NCBI RefSeq assembly: GCF_001667315.1
Contig: NZ_LZHT01000046.1
Span: 25,855 to 89,854, forward strand
Length of the DNA: 64,000 nt
Direction of reading: 5' to 3'
From: Mycobacterium sp. 852002-10029_SCH5224772
GTDB lineage: Bacteria; Actinomycetota; Actinomycetes; Mycobacteriales; Mycobacteriaceae
In this document: piece after piece, positions 45,433 through 53,708 of the stretch
How the letters are laid out: each line of letters begins with the position of its first letter
Numbering within the stretch: position 1 is the stretch's first letter
Position numbers and translations under genes: made by a program
Notes under the pieces: model-generated
What the model was told of the DNA's origin: nothing
The model's database searches: none
What the model saw: only the letters and a program-made list of their open reading frames with translations

Positions 45433-46344
45433 CTAGTCTTTCGGTTCGTCCTCGGACGGCATGATGACGATCCGGCGGTTGGGCCTGTTGGTGACCACCG
45501 TCGGCTTGGCCTCGCCGGATTTGCTACCCGGGGCGCTCGGCGGGACCGTCAGGCGGCCCTTGACCGGCTGACCATTGGGAACGCCCGGGGCGGTCACCCG
45601 CTTCTCGACCGGCTTGTCCTTGTTTCCGCCTTCGCCACCGGCGCCCATTGCGCCCGGCGGCATCATCGGCATCCCGGTCATTCCCGTCTGTCCGGGCATG
45701 GCGGGCATGCCACCGGTTGCCGGCATGATCGGGGCCTTGGCGCCGGCCGGCGTGGTCGGCGGCGATGATGTTGGCACGGGCGGCGGGCCCAGCGAGCTGG
45801 CCGGAACCGTGCCGCCACCGCCGAGACCGGCGCCGCCCCCGGGGCCACCTCCCAGTCCGGCGCCGCCGGCACCGACACTGTCGACCAGGTGCGCACTGTC
45901 GGCGAGCGAAGCGGCGCCGTGCGCACCCTGGACCGCGCTCATCAGCGGCTGGAGGGCGCTCTGGCCGGCCTGCATCGCCTGCTGGGGAAGCTGAGTCATC
46001 GGCCCCATGACGCCACCCATGGCGCCACCCATAGCGCCCGTCACGCTGGACAACATTTGCTGGATCATCTGCATCTCTTGCTGCCCGTTTGCCTCGTTGG
46101 CCGGGAACTTCGCCGCAGCGTCGGCGGCATGCGCGCGGCGATCGGCGTCGGCCGCTTCGGCATCTGCGGCGTCTTTGGGGACGCCAGCGTTGCCGGCTGC
46201 TCCGACCATTCCCTGCCCACCGTCGGCGGGCGAGGCACCGCCTGGTGGAACAGGAACCGGCCTGGGGATAGTCGCTGGTGGTCCGCTACCTAGCCCAAAC
46301 GTCGTTGGCAAATCGGATCGGATGGGTCCGCCGGGAGTACCCAT
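45433..46344 (-). CDS. Gly/Pro/Ala-rich ESX-associated protein
   Basis: A 303-residue low-complexity protein. A helical stretch at about 65-145 (ANEANGQQEMQMIQQMLSSV ... SALQPLMSAVQGAHGAASL) lies between Pro/Gly-rich segments, and a basic C-terminus ends in RRIVIMPSEDEPKD. The composition resembles Esp-type ESX substrates and Rv3900c-like proteins. No enzyme motif is present. It lies between the SLT-like gene and the Rv3899c-like gene, so secretion by or support of the ESX machine is an inference. Confidence 0.7.
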   Translation of the reverse strand: MGTPGGPIRSDLPTTFGLGSGPPATIPRPVPVPPGGASPADGGQGMVGAAGNAGVPKDAADAEAADADRRAHAADAAAKFPANEANGQQEMQMIQQMLSSVTGAMGGAMGGVMGPMTQLPQQAMQAGQSALQPLMSAVQGAHGAASLADSAHLVDSVGAGGAGLGGGPGGGAGLGGGGTVPASSLGPPPVPTSSPPTTPAGAKAPIMPATGGMPAMPGQTGMTGMPMMPPGAMGAGGEGGNKDKPVEKRVTAPGVPNGQPVKGRLTVPPSAPGSKSGEAKPTVVTNRPNRRIVIMPSEDEPKD

Positions 46345-46471
46345 AATCTCACCTCCACCCCAGTCGGAAAGCCCGCAAACGCTCGAGGCTTATCCAGGCA
46401 CTGCCGATTACTCGTACCGCCATTTTGGCACAAGCCGCCCAGAACGGTATTCACCCGAGGATTGAGGCCCG

Positions 46472-48589
46472 CTACGAACCGCTTCGGTGGCTGATCGCGT
46501 CAAACCAGGCCACGTGGTAATTCGTGAGGTACTCGTGGCCGTCGATCAACGCCTCGATCGCCGCTAAAAGCATCCAATCCCCGACAGCCGCAGGGTCGTG
46601 ATTGGGATATGCCGCCAGAACCGAGTGCTGAATGTCGGCAGCGCATTCGCGCAACATCTCGATTTCGCTTTCCAGCACGCCCGTCTTTCGCACCGCGGGC
46701 GCGGCGACAGCCTGCGCGATCCGCGGCAGACCGTCGCGGCGGCGCACCGCGTCGACCAACGTGGGGCCGATCTCATCGACTCGAGGCACGGCCGAGCGGG
46801 CCGGCCGATCACCGCTGAGTACTGGCTCGTCGGAACCCGGCTCGGCGACGTAGGTGTTGGCGTGGTGGGCAGCCGCGACCGTGATGGCGCCGAGGAGGTC
46901 CACGACGTTGGCGTTGTGGCGTCGTGCCGTCGGCTCGAGCAGAGTCACGTGGGCGGGCAACCGCACGTGGGGCGGAATCCATCCGCCCGCGAGATCGGTG
47001 ACCAGCAGCGTGGTGGTGCCGTCGTCGCGCAGCCCGGCCGCCCATGACAGCCGCGGCTCCTGGCGAGCGACCGCGTCGACGAGCCGCTGGAGCCGCTGCT
47101 GTTCAGCGGCCCGGCTAGACGCCGCGCCGGCGGTCGCTCCAGTTGCCGCCGACGCTGCCGATGCGCTCGCCATTGCTGACGAACCCGCGCCGGCCTGTCC
47201 CGCGGCCGCCCCGGATGCCGTCCGCTCGACCGGCGAGACCAGCGGTCCTCCCGCCGACGGCGACGACGACGGCGAAGGCGCTACCGCCGCGCCCGAGATC
47301 GGACCGGCGGGGCCGGACGGCATGGACGGGGGCGCCACAACCGGCGGACGTAGGTCAGAACCGTAGGCGGGCAACGACCCCGAAGGGATGGATGATCCAC
47401 CGCCGACAGTCGCCGCGGACGACCACGAACTCCCGGTCATCACCGCTGGTGACACCGGCGTGGCTCCGCCACTTGTCATCGGGGCCGGGGCTGCTGGCGG
47501 GGGCGCGTCGACGGGAGGTGTCGCTGCGATGAACGCTCCAGCGCTGGGTACGGTCGGCCCAACTGCCGGTGCCCCCTGAGGAGTTTGGGGTGCCCCGCCG
47601 TCGAACGCGTTCAGTGTCCCCGCCGAAAACGCTTGTCCCCCAGGGCCGGTCGCCTGGCCCGTCGCCAAGCCGGACGTGAAGGATTGAGCCAGGTTGGGCT
47701 GAGCGCCTTGGCCGAGGCCGGCCGGTGACATCGACATGCCGCCGCCCTGAACGCCTGGCATCCCTGGCGATACCGTGCCGCCACCGCCGGGCATGTGTAC
47801 GCCCGCCGACGCTGCCGGCGATGCTGGCATAGGCCCGCCGATCCCTCTTCCACCAGCACCTTGGATGACCTCTTGGGGGCCACTCGCGGCGTAACCGCCA
47901 TTTTGTGCCACAGTCGCCCCCCGGCCGCCAGCCTGATGGACAGCCCCGTGACCGTTCCCACCAGTACCACGCCCTCCAGATCCCTGCAGCGACGATTTCA
48001 ATTCATTCTGGTTGATCGGCGGCGGTGGTGAAGCATCGTTGGCATTGAAACCATTTGCACGCGCCCAACTCCGAGCATCGCCGCCATTACCTTCAGCGTC
48101 GAGGATCTTTTGCGTCGCTGACATCATCTTGTCGACGGCATCTCGACTAGCGTTTCCGGCATCGGCATTGCAGCGCGCTTGCACAGCTTGTATTTCCGCT
48201 AGTTGCTCTGGAGGCAATTTCTTCGACGCGAGGATTTCGTTGATCTGTTTGTTGCCCGTATTTGCGATGTCTGACAATCGGCTACGTAGATAATCGGTGG
48301 CGTCAGCGGCCGAATTAAAAGCCGATGCCTTTGCTTGATATTTCTCCGCGAGGTCCAGGTGAAACTTCTCGCCCTGCTGAAATCGGTCGATAAGGTCGTC
48401 TGCCGTATGCCCCTGATTTTGCGCGGCGAATAACGTCCACTGAGTGCGCAGGGTCTGCGAATAAAGCTGCTGCTCCGCGCACGCTTCGCTCCAATGTTGG
48501 GCACCGGCGCGCATAGCCGTCGATGGTGCTGGCCACCACGGTCCAATCAGTGCCGCGGTCCACATGCCAGGTGGAAGGTCAACCGCCAC
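46472..48589 (-). CDS. Esp-like protein with Rv3899c-type C-terminal domain
   Basis: A 705-residue protein in three parts. The N-terminal helical domain (about 1-165) begins MAVDLPPGMWTAALIGPWWP, an Esp/Rv3899c-type start. A long Gly/Pro/Ser/Ala-rich linker spans about 175-500. The compact C-terminal domain (about 505-705; RLVDAVARQEPRLSWAAGLR ... YLTNYHVAWFDAI) resembles the DUF5632/DUF5631 part of Rv3899c. The GTG at 48589 overlaps the upstream gene by 11 bp; ATG 48563 is an alternative. Probably secreted or cell-surface and ESX-associated. Confidence 0.78.
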   Translation of the reverse strand: MAVDLPPGMWTAALIGPWWPAPSTAMRAGAQHWSEACAEQQLYSQTLRTQWTLFAAQNQGHTADDLIDRFQQGEKFHLDLAEKYQAKASAFNSAADATDYLRSRLSDIANTGNKQINEILASKKLPPEQLAEIQAVQARCNADAGNASRDAVDKMMSATQKILDAEGNGGDARSWARANGFNANDASPPPPINQNELKSSLQGSGGRGTGGNGHGAVHQAGGRGATVAQNGGYAASGPQEVIQGAGGRGIGGPMPASPAASAGVHMPGGGGTVSPGMPGVQGGGMSMSPAGLGQGAQPNLAQSFTSGLATGQATGPGGQAFSAGTLNAFDGGAPQTPQGAPAVGPTVPSAGAFIAATPPVDAPPPAAPAPMTSGGATPVSPAVMTGSSWSSAATVGGGSSIPSGSLPAYGSDLRPPVVAPPSMPSGPAGPISGAAVAPSPSSSPSAGGPLVSPVERTASGAAAGQAGAGSSAMASASAASAATGATAGAASSRAAEQQRLQRLVDAVARQEPRLSWAAGLRDDGTTTLLVTDLAGGWIPPHVRLPAHVTLLEPTARRHNANVVDLLGAITVAAAHHANTYVAEPGSDEPVLSGDRPARSAVPRVDEIGPTLVDAVRRRDGLPRIAQAVAAPAVRKTGVLESEIEMLRECAADIQHSVLAAYPNHDPAAVGDWMLLAAIEALIDGHEYLTNYHVAWFDAISHRSGS

Positions 48590-49127
48590 CGCACACCTTT
48601 TTCATCGCTGCGTCCTTGGCGATAACGTCATCGAGCGCAGCCTGATAATCGGCATCACTGGCGACCACATTGTTGCCCTTCGCAGTTACTGTTCCGTATG
48701 CCGTTGCCAACGCACGCCCGGTGTCCCGGTGGTATGCGTCGAGTGCCGGGTCATCGGCTGCCATGTTGAGTAATACGGCGCCGTTGGTATCCGCGATGCG
48801 CGCCAGCGCCCGGTCATTACCGCTGGTGTCAACTTCTACCGCCCGCGCCACGAGCTTGTATGTGTCGCATAACCGTTGTTGCGCGGCGGCAGTCTGCGCA
48901 GGGGTATAAGAAGGCGCCGTAGTCGTGGTGATTGACGAATGGGAAGACGTCGGGCGGGTTAGTGCCACGGCTAGTGCAGCGACAGCTAGCCCGGCCGTCA
49001 CCGCCACGGCAATCGCAAGCCATGGGCGTGAGCGCGTCGCAGGCTGCCCGAGGGGGCGCGGTGGCCAGTTCCCCACGGGCGGCTGTGCTGGCCCCTGACC
49101 AAAGCCGGGGGGCGGGTCTCCAACCAT
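48579..49127 (-). CDS. Membrane-anchored paralogue 1 of the ESX-side triplet
   Basis: A 182-residue protein. A Pro-rich cytosolic N-terminus (about 1-33) is followed by one TM helix (PWLAIAVAVTAGLAVAALAV, about 34-53), a Thr/Ser linker and an exported helical domain with two Cys: QQRLCDTYKLVARAVEVDTS and AKDAAMKKVCGGG, which could form a disulfide. AGGAGG (49135-49130 region) precedes the ATG at 49127. The same plan recurs in the next two genes. Function unknown. Confidence 0.8.
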   Translation of the reverse strand: MVGDPPPGFGQGPAQPPVGNWPPRPLGQPATRSRPWLAIAVAVTAGLAVAALAVALTRPTSSHSSITTTTAPSYTPAQTAAAQQRLCDTYKLVARAVEVDTSGNDRALARIADTNGAVLLNMAADDPALDAYHRDTGRALATAYGTVTAKGNNVVASDADYQAALDDVIAKDAAMKKVCGGG

Positions 49128-49448
49128 CTGTCCTCCTCTAGTCCGCAACATCCCATACGCCACAGCTTGCAAACTGTCCTGGCACCGTTTCCCCCTCAAT
49201 AGTGGAGCAGGTCAGCCGCACGCCGGGCAATTCACCGCGCCGCGCGGTCTGCCTCGCCCTCTTTTGCGATCCGTTACAAGTCATTGACGATTGCGCAGGC
49301 AAGCACGTGTAACCCTCGAAAGCCACAGCGTTCCGGCCGAATTCGGGTGTCTTGGATTGCCTGTCTCTGGGCCTCCACGCCCATTACTGGCGTCGGACAG
49401 CGCTAGCGGAGCGATCTCTCGGCGGTACACCGTTCACCACGCGAGGAC
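49128..49448. repeat. Intergenic region with a remnant duplicated with the paralogues
   Basis: This 321-bp gap lies between paralogues 1 and 2. It shares CAATAGTGGAGCA and GCCGGGCAAT with the gap upstream of paralogue 2 (about 50070-50102), in the same order and on the same side of the gene. A 62-codon open frame on the minus strand (49326-49138) ends just before the ribosome site of paralogue 1. The matching frame upstream of paralogue 2 also stops directly at the AGGAGG. This looks like the tail of a lost gene copied together with its neighbour. Confidence 0.5.
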
Positions 49449-50003
49449 CTACCCCTCGCACACCTTCTTCATCGCTGCGTCCTTTGCGATTAGGTCATCA
49501 AGAGCAGCGCGAAAATCCGAGTCGTTGGCAACATCTCTGTTTCCCTTCGCCGTCGTCGTGAGATAGGTAGCCGCCAGCGCACATGCAGCGTCGCGGTGCG
49601 CGAAGTCCAGGGCCGGATTGGCCGCTGCGTTATCGAGCATCACCGCGCCATTGGTAGTCGCGATACGAGCCAATGCCGGATTGTCACCATTCGTGTCAAC
49701 CTGTACGGCTCTGACTACCAACTTGTAGGTGTCGCATAGTTGTTGTTGGGCGCCGGAAATTTCGGCGGCAGAATAACTGGGAGCCATAGTCGCCGTTGAC
49801 GGACCCGATGACGGCGGCCGTGTGAGGACTATTCCCAATGCTGCGACGGCTACAGACGTGGCAACCACTGCCAGCATCACGGCCGGCCAGGTACGCGAGC
49901 GTGCTTGCGGTGGAGTCGGGAAATGCGGTGCCCACGGCATTGTGCCCGGTGGGGGGCCGGCGGTTGGCCCATCCCCAGGGGCGGGACGCAAATCCCCCGC
50001 CAT
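49449..50003 (-). CDS. Membrane-anchored paralogue 2 of the ESX-side triplet
   Basis: A 184-residue protein with the plan of paralogue 1: Pro-rich N-terminus, TM helix (PAVMLAVVATSVAVAALGIV, about 40-59) and an exported helical domain with LCDTYKLVVRAVQVDTNGDN and AKDAAMKKVCEG. The two copies are nearly identical in several blocks (IATTNGAVMLDNAA versus IADTNGAVLLNMAA), so duplication is fairly recent. AGGAGGACGT precedes the ATG at 50003. Confidence 0.8.
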   Translation of the reverse strand: MAGDLRPAPGDGPTAGPPPGTMPWAPHFPTPPQARSRTWPAVMLAVVATSVAVAALGIVLTRPPSSGPSTATMAPSYSAAEISGAQQQLCDTYKLVVRAVQVDTNGDNPALARIATTNGAVMLDNAAANPALDFAHRDAACALAATYLTTTAKGNRDVANDSDFRAALDDLIAKDAAMKKVCEG

Positions 50004-50127
50004 ACGTCCTCCTCATTGTCGGCTTACGGTGTCGAGATTGTCTATCGAAAGATTGTGTACGCAATCTGCTCCAATAGTGGAGCAACCGTAGGTGCCGGGC
50101 AATCGTCATAGGTGGACAGCACCACAC

Positions 50128-50634
50128 TCACCCGCTCGGGCATACCCGTTTCATGTCGGCATCCTTCGCGTTGACATCGCTGCTCGTCGACTGCCACAAC
50201 GGACCGTCACGCTGACGCACCCTGGCGGCCGTGGCTTGGGCATTGCTGTATGCCTCCGCCAACGCCACTGCGGCAGTGCGATCTCCGACTGGGATCGCAG
50301 CAGTTGTACTCAGAGCGTGCTCCAGTATTAGTGCCCCATTGACAGTAGCGATGTCCGCCAAATGACTGATTGTCGCCATTCGTCTCGAATGCACGGCCCG
50401 CGCCGCCAGCTTGTAAGCGTCACACAACTTTTGGTGCGCCGCGGACACTTCGGCAGCGCTGCATGTCGGCGCGGCCATAGTGGGCGCCGAGCCAGACGCT
50501 GGCGCTCGGGTCGTAGCCACAAACAGTGCGACAGCCACTATCGTGGCGACCGCCGCTAAGACAAACGCGCCCAAAGCGATTGCCGGCCAGAACCGGGAGC
50601 ATTGCGGTGGCGGAGGCGGATAGGTCGGTGCCAC
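50128..50634 (-). CDS. Membrane-anchored paralogue 3 of the ESX-side triplet (divergent)
   Basis: A 168-residue protein with GTG start and short Pro-rich N-terminus, a TM helix (PAIALGAFVLAAVATIVAVA, about 17-36) and the same exported domain: HQKLCDAYKLAARAVHS, IATVNGALILEHAL, and NAKDADMKRVCPSG. Sequence is more distant than between copies 1 and 2. It has an additional Cys in PTCSAAEV. It is the first of the triplet in transcription order, directly after the DUF2563 gene. Confidence 0.75.
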   Translation of the reverse strand: MAPTYPPPPPQCSRFWPAIALGAFVLAAVATIVAVALFVATTRAPASGSAPTMAAPTCSAAEVSAAHQKLCDAYKLAARAVHSRRMATISHLADIATVNGALILEHALSTTAAIPVGDRTAAVALAEAYSNAQATAARVRQRDGPLWQSTSSDVNAKDADMKRVCPSG

Positions 50635-50696
50635 TGCCCGAAAGGCGGCGGCCCCGCAACCGGATTAGAAGCTCGGCCCTCCGCCACGGGCCTTCG

Positions 50697-51026
50697 TCAA
50701 GCGTTCCGTGGTGACGGGTCCGAGCTCGGCCGCACCGCCTTAAGTTCGGCAGCGTTGTGCTGGTCCATATTGGTGAACCCGTTGGCCGCGTGGTGCGCCT
50801 TCGTACCGACACCGGTCAGCGTCTCGCTGTGGCCCTGCAGGTTCTTCACGTGCTGCCCATGTGCGGCATTCATGGCGTTGTGGAAGCTATCGGCCGCCTC
50901 GAAGTCCCCGAACATCCCCGATGCCACAGTTCCTCCGGCCAGCTGATCGGCCCCTTCTTGGGCGTGCCCACCCGCTCGGTGGGACTGGTTGCCTCCCGAG
51001 TGCAATTGCTCCGTATTGACGAACAT
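50697..51026 (-). CDS. DUF2563 family protein, WXG100-like small helical protein
   Basis: A 109-residue protein. The start MFVNTEQLHSGGNQSHRAGG matches what I recall of mycobacterial DUF2563 proteins. The body is helical with a central loop (TVASGMFGDFEAADSFHNAM) in a helix-loop-helix arrangement like WXG100 proteins but without Trp. AAGGAG precedes the ATG at 51026. It is encoded directly after the DUF1023 hydrolase and could be its secretion partner or chaperone (inference). Confidence 0.78.
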   Translation of the reverse strand: MFVNTEQLHSGGNQSHRAGGHAQEGADQLAGGTVASGMFGDFEAADSFHNAMNAAHGQHVKNLQGHSETLTGVGTKAHHAANGFTNMDQHNAAELKAVRPSSDPSPRNA

Positions 51027-51155
51027 TGGCACTCCTTCCAAACTTCAACCCCACGGCATCGAGTGGCCTGACAGCCTTGTGACCAGGCTAAAAGCAAGAT
51101 GGCTAGCGGTCAATTCACCGTGCGTCGGTCCGGCGAACCGCAGCCCCCATCGCTC

Positions 51156-53135
51156 CTAGAAGCCATGGCCGTTGGTGATGGTCCGCGCCGGGCGATCCCA
51201 TTCCGGGTCGACGGCGATGGGCATCCGAATCTCGACATGCGGCAGCGAGACCGTTCCCACGGGAGTGTGCACCTCATGAGGAATCGCGATCCGCGCTTGA
51301 GCTCGTTCGGCCGCCAGCATGCCTTCGGCTGCTAAACGATCGCCGCGCCCGGTCACGATTTCAGTCATGTTGTGCAGCGCTTCGCTGCCCACGTCGTAAT
51401 AGTGCGCGTGGTCGGTGAACCATGGCGTGAGGCTGTGCGAGCCGGCGACTTCGGCGCGAAAGCGAACCGCCCCGAAACCTTCATGGGCAGGATCGGCGCC
51501 CAGCCCGGCCCACGGACCGACGGGCTCGCCAAGTGCTTCGTTGAGTCCGTTCGGAAGCCCGCTGCCCGAGTCCCCGATCCAGCTGATCGCATCGGTCGAC
51601 GCGGCGCCTACGTACAACCTGCCGCCGTCGAGACGAAAGTCCGCGGCACGGTGCACCAAATCGGTTCCCGGGCAACCGGTTAGCACGGCATCATTGGCGC
51701 GCATGCCACTGTTGACGAATGCGTCGGCCACGGTCGTCGCCCCGTAGGAATGGCCGAGGACGGTCACATGGCTCGGGGTCCGCTCGTCATGGGTGGATGC
51801 AAGGCCGTTGACATCGGCGGCCAGCAGCACACCCGCCTGCCGCGCCCTCCACGGAGTGCCGACCTGTTCCAGTTTGGCTGGGTCGGTGAGGGCCTGCTGC
51901 CAATGGGGGTGATCGAATTCCGGTGCGTCATAACCCATCCACGCCACCACCGCGGTGGGGCGGTCGGGGTCGGCCTTCAAGGATTGCTGGTAGAGGTTGA
52001 TGGCGTCGTCTGGCCCGTCGGACATCCACCCTCCCCTGACACTGCTGTTGGTCCCGGGAACCATGACGGCCGTGTTCCGGGACTTGTCCGGGTTGCCGAT
52101 TGCGATCGCCGCCCTGCCCTTGCCGTCAAACGCGAGGGGGTCGTAGGCCCAAAGCATGATCGGGAGCCCTAGATCGGCGTCGGATCCCTTGTCGCGCTCG
52201 AGGAAATCATTGGTCCTCACCGCATTCTGGTATCTGACGATGTCGGTGCCGCATAGACCGTATTCCCATGGGTGTGTGAACACATCGGCATTCCGATTGT
52301 TGAGCGCGCTGTCGCGCAACGTTTCCGGCGCTAGCCCACGCTGGCGGGCGGCGTCTTCGACCGTGTGCAGGTCGTCGTTCATCGCCGCGTGATTCGCCGA
52401 GTCGCGCACGTCAGCCGGGATGCCGTTGAGGTTGCCCAACTCGGGTGGGTGTTGATCGGTCAGGAGTCGCTTTTGGTTGGCACTCAACGAGTCCCACCAG
52501 CGATTGACCTGATCCGGGCTGGTGTCCGACGGCGGTATCAGCAGCTCGTCGACGCCACTGATCTCGACCGGGTTAGCACCGTCTGTCCGCAAACCGCCCA
52601 GCGCCGCCCGGAGCACCGTCGCATACCGGTCACGAATCTGGCCGAGCACGAACACGATTGCTTTCGTCTCCGCGACGGCTTCCCCGCGCAGATCGTCGAC
52701 GCCGCAGTGGTCACCGTCGTCAAGGGCTCCGCAAATCTCGTCGTCGATGTCTTGTAGGTCGTACTCCAGCGCGGTGAGGTACCACGCGGAAGTTCGTTGG
52801 GCTTCGGCCAGCGCAGCGGCGATATTCTCCAAATCAGCTGCGATCTTCGGTAATTGCTCGGCCTGCAAACCCAGCGACACAGACACACGTTGCACCTCGT
52901 CGGAGTCGTTGACGGGATGCTCGCCGCTTCGCCGATTCCACGCCGCCTCGAAGCGACGCCGTGCTGCCTCGAAGGCGGCGACGGCCTCGCTTGTGCTGGC
53001 GCCGGCGGCACGGAAGGCCTGCGCTAAATCGGAGATCCGCGCCGGGCGGCCAGATTGCAGGCTGGCGCTGATCGGCCACGGATCACCGCCGGCCTCAGCG
53101 ACGAGAAACGGGATGCTGATGTAGCGGAGTTCCAT
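51156..53135 (-). CDS. DUF1023 alpha/beta hydrolase with WXG100-like N-terminus, candidate ESX effector
   Basis: A 659-residue protein. Residues about 30-135 form a helical hairpin-like domain with a turn at WNRRSG (Trp66) and a type VII secretion signal YDLQD (YxxxD, 125-129) in the second helix. From about 215 on it is a DUF1023 alpha/beta hydrolase (WYDSLSANQKRLL-like segment, AYDPLAFDGKGRAAIAIGNP, MVPGTNSS) with nucleophile GHSYG, Ser463, and a late His region (WFTDHAHYYDVGSEAL). No Sec signal is present. It stands where M. tuberculosis has esxF-esxE-cpnT, suggesting a secreted esterase or lipase of an ESX system. Confidence 0.85.
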   Translation of the reverse strand: MELRYISIPFLVAEAGGDPWPISASLQSGRPARISDLAQAFRAAGASTSEAVAAFEAARRRFEAAWNRRSGEHPVNDSDEVQRVSVSLGLQAEQLPKIAADLENIAAALAEAQRTSAWYLTALEYDLQDIDDEICGALDDGDHCGVDDLRGEAVAETKAIVFVLGQIRDRYATVLRAALGGLRTDGANPVEISGVDELLIPPSDTSPDQVNRWWDSLSANQKRLLTDQHPPELGNLNGIPADVRDSANHAAMNDDLHTVEDAARQRGLAPETLRDSALNNRNADVFTHPWEYGLCGTDIVRYQNAVRTNDFLERDKGSDADLGLPIMLWAYDPLAFDGKGRAAIAIGNPDKSRNTAVMVPGTNSSVRGGWMSDGPDDAINLYQQSLKADPDRPTAVVAWMGYDAPEFDHPHWQQALTDPAKLEQVGTPWRARQAGVLLAADVNGLASTHDERTPSHVTVLGHSYGATTVADAFVNSGMRANDAVLTGCPGTDLVHRAADFRLDGGRLYVGAASTDAISWIGDSGSGLPNGLNEALGEPVGPWAGLGADPAHEGFGAVRFRAEVAGSHSLTPWFTDHAHYYDVGSEALHNMTEIVTGRGDRLAAEGMLAAERAQARIAIPHEVHTPVGTVSLPHVEIRMPIAVDPEWDRPARTITNGHGF

Positions 53136-53174
53136 CGCGGCGGCGGTCGAAACGAAATCGCTTTGCTAGCAACC

Positions 53175-53684
53175 TCATAGGGGGCTTGCGCCGTCGGCGA
53201 GACCGTCGCCGTCGGTGTCGGTCAGCCTGACGTTCCACTTGCCGTCGCCGTCGGTGTCAACGTATCCGGTCACACCGTTGTCGTCAGAGCGCAGCACCCG
53301 GTCGGCCAGCCCGTTGCCGTCGGTATCGAGCAGCCGGTCATCCGAACGACCGTGGCCGTCGAAGTCGACCAGCGGACCGCCGGTGTGCTCGACACCGTCG
53401 AGACCGAACCAACGCAGTTGGCCGCCGCGGTCCATGGCCACCGCCCACGTCCCGGATCCGTCGTCGGTGAAGTAGGCCTCGGGGGTGCCGTCGTTGTCCA
53501 GATCGAGCACAGCGTGATCGACGCTGCCATCGCCATCGAGATCCGCGAGCGCGTCGTCGCGCAGCCCATCGTGGTCGAAGTCCATCCCGATCGATTCGAA
53601 ACGGCCGTCACCGTCGAGATCGAGATCGGGTTGGCCGTGCCAGATCGCCGCCGCGCCATTGTCACCACCCAGGCAATAGTCCAC
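53175..53684 (-). CDS. Acidic Ca2+-binding-repeat protein (Rv3906c-like)
   Basis: A 169-residue protein built from repeats of the type DLDGDG, DFDHDG, DLDGDG, DLDNDG, DTDGNG and DTDGDG (DxDxDG). These are typical Ca2+-binding loops of EF-hand/thrombospondin-3 type. The length equals my recollection of Rv3906c. No signal peptide is visible, yet such repeats are normally extracellular, so non-Sec export is possible. It follows pcnA by 24 nt and precedes the DUF1023 gene by 39 nt. Confidence 0.78.
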   Translation of the reverse strand: MDYCLGGDNGAAAIWHGQPDLDLDGDGRFESIGMDFDHDGLRDDALADLDGDGSVDHAVLDLDNDGTPEAYFTDDGSGTWAVAMDRGGQLRWFGLDGVEHTGGPLVDFDGHGRSDDRLLDTDGNGLADRVLRSDDNGVTGYVDTDGDGKWNVRLTDTDGDGLADGASPL

Positions 53685-53708
53685 GACTAGTCGGACGCAA
53701 CACCGCCG

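Noticed and set aside
45575..45994. Plus-strand Pro/Gly-rich open frame
   Set aside because: Antisense to the Gly/Pro-rich ESX-associated gene; its composition mirrors the repeat codons of that gene.
48579..53135. Homologues of esxE, esxF, cpnT or ift
   Set aside because: None of the proteins here has the WXG100 core of EsxE/EsxF or the toxin domain of CpnT; only the position is comparable.
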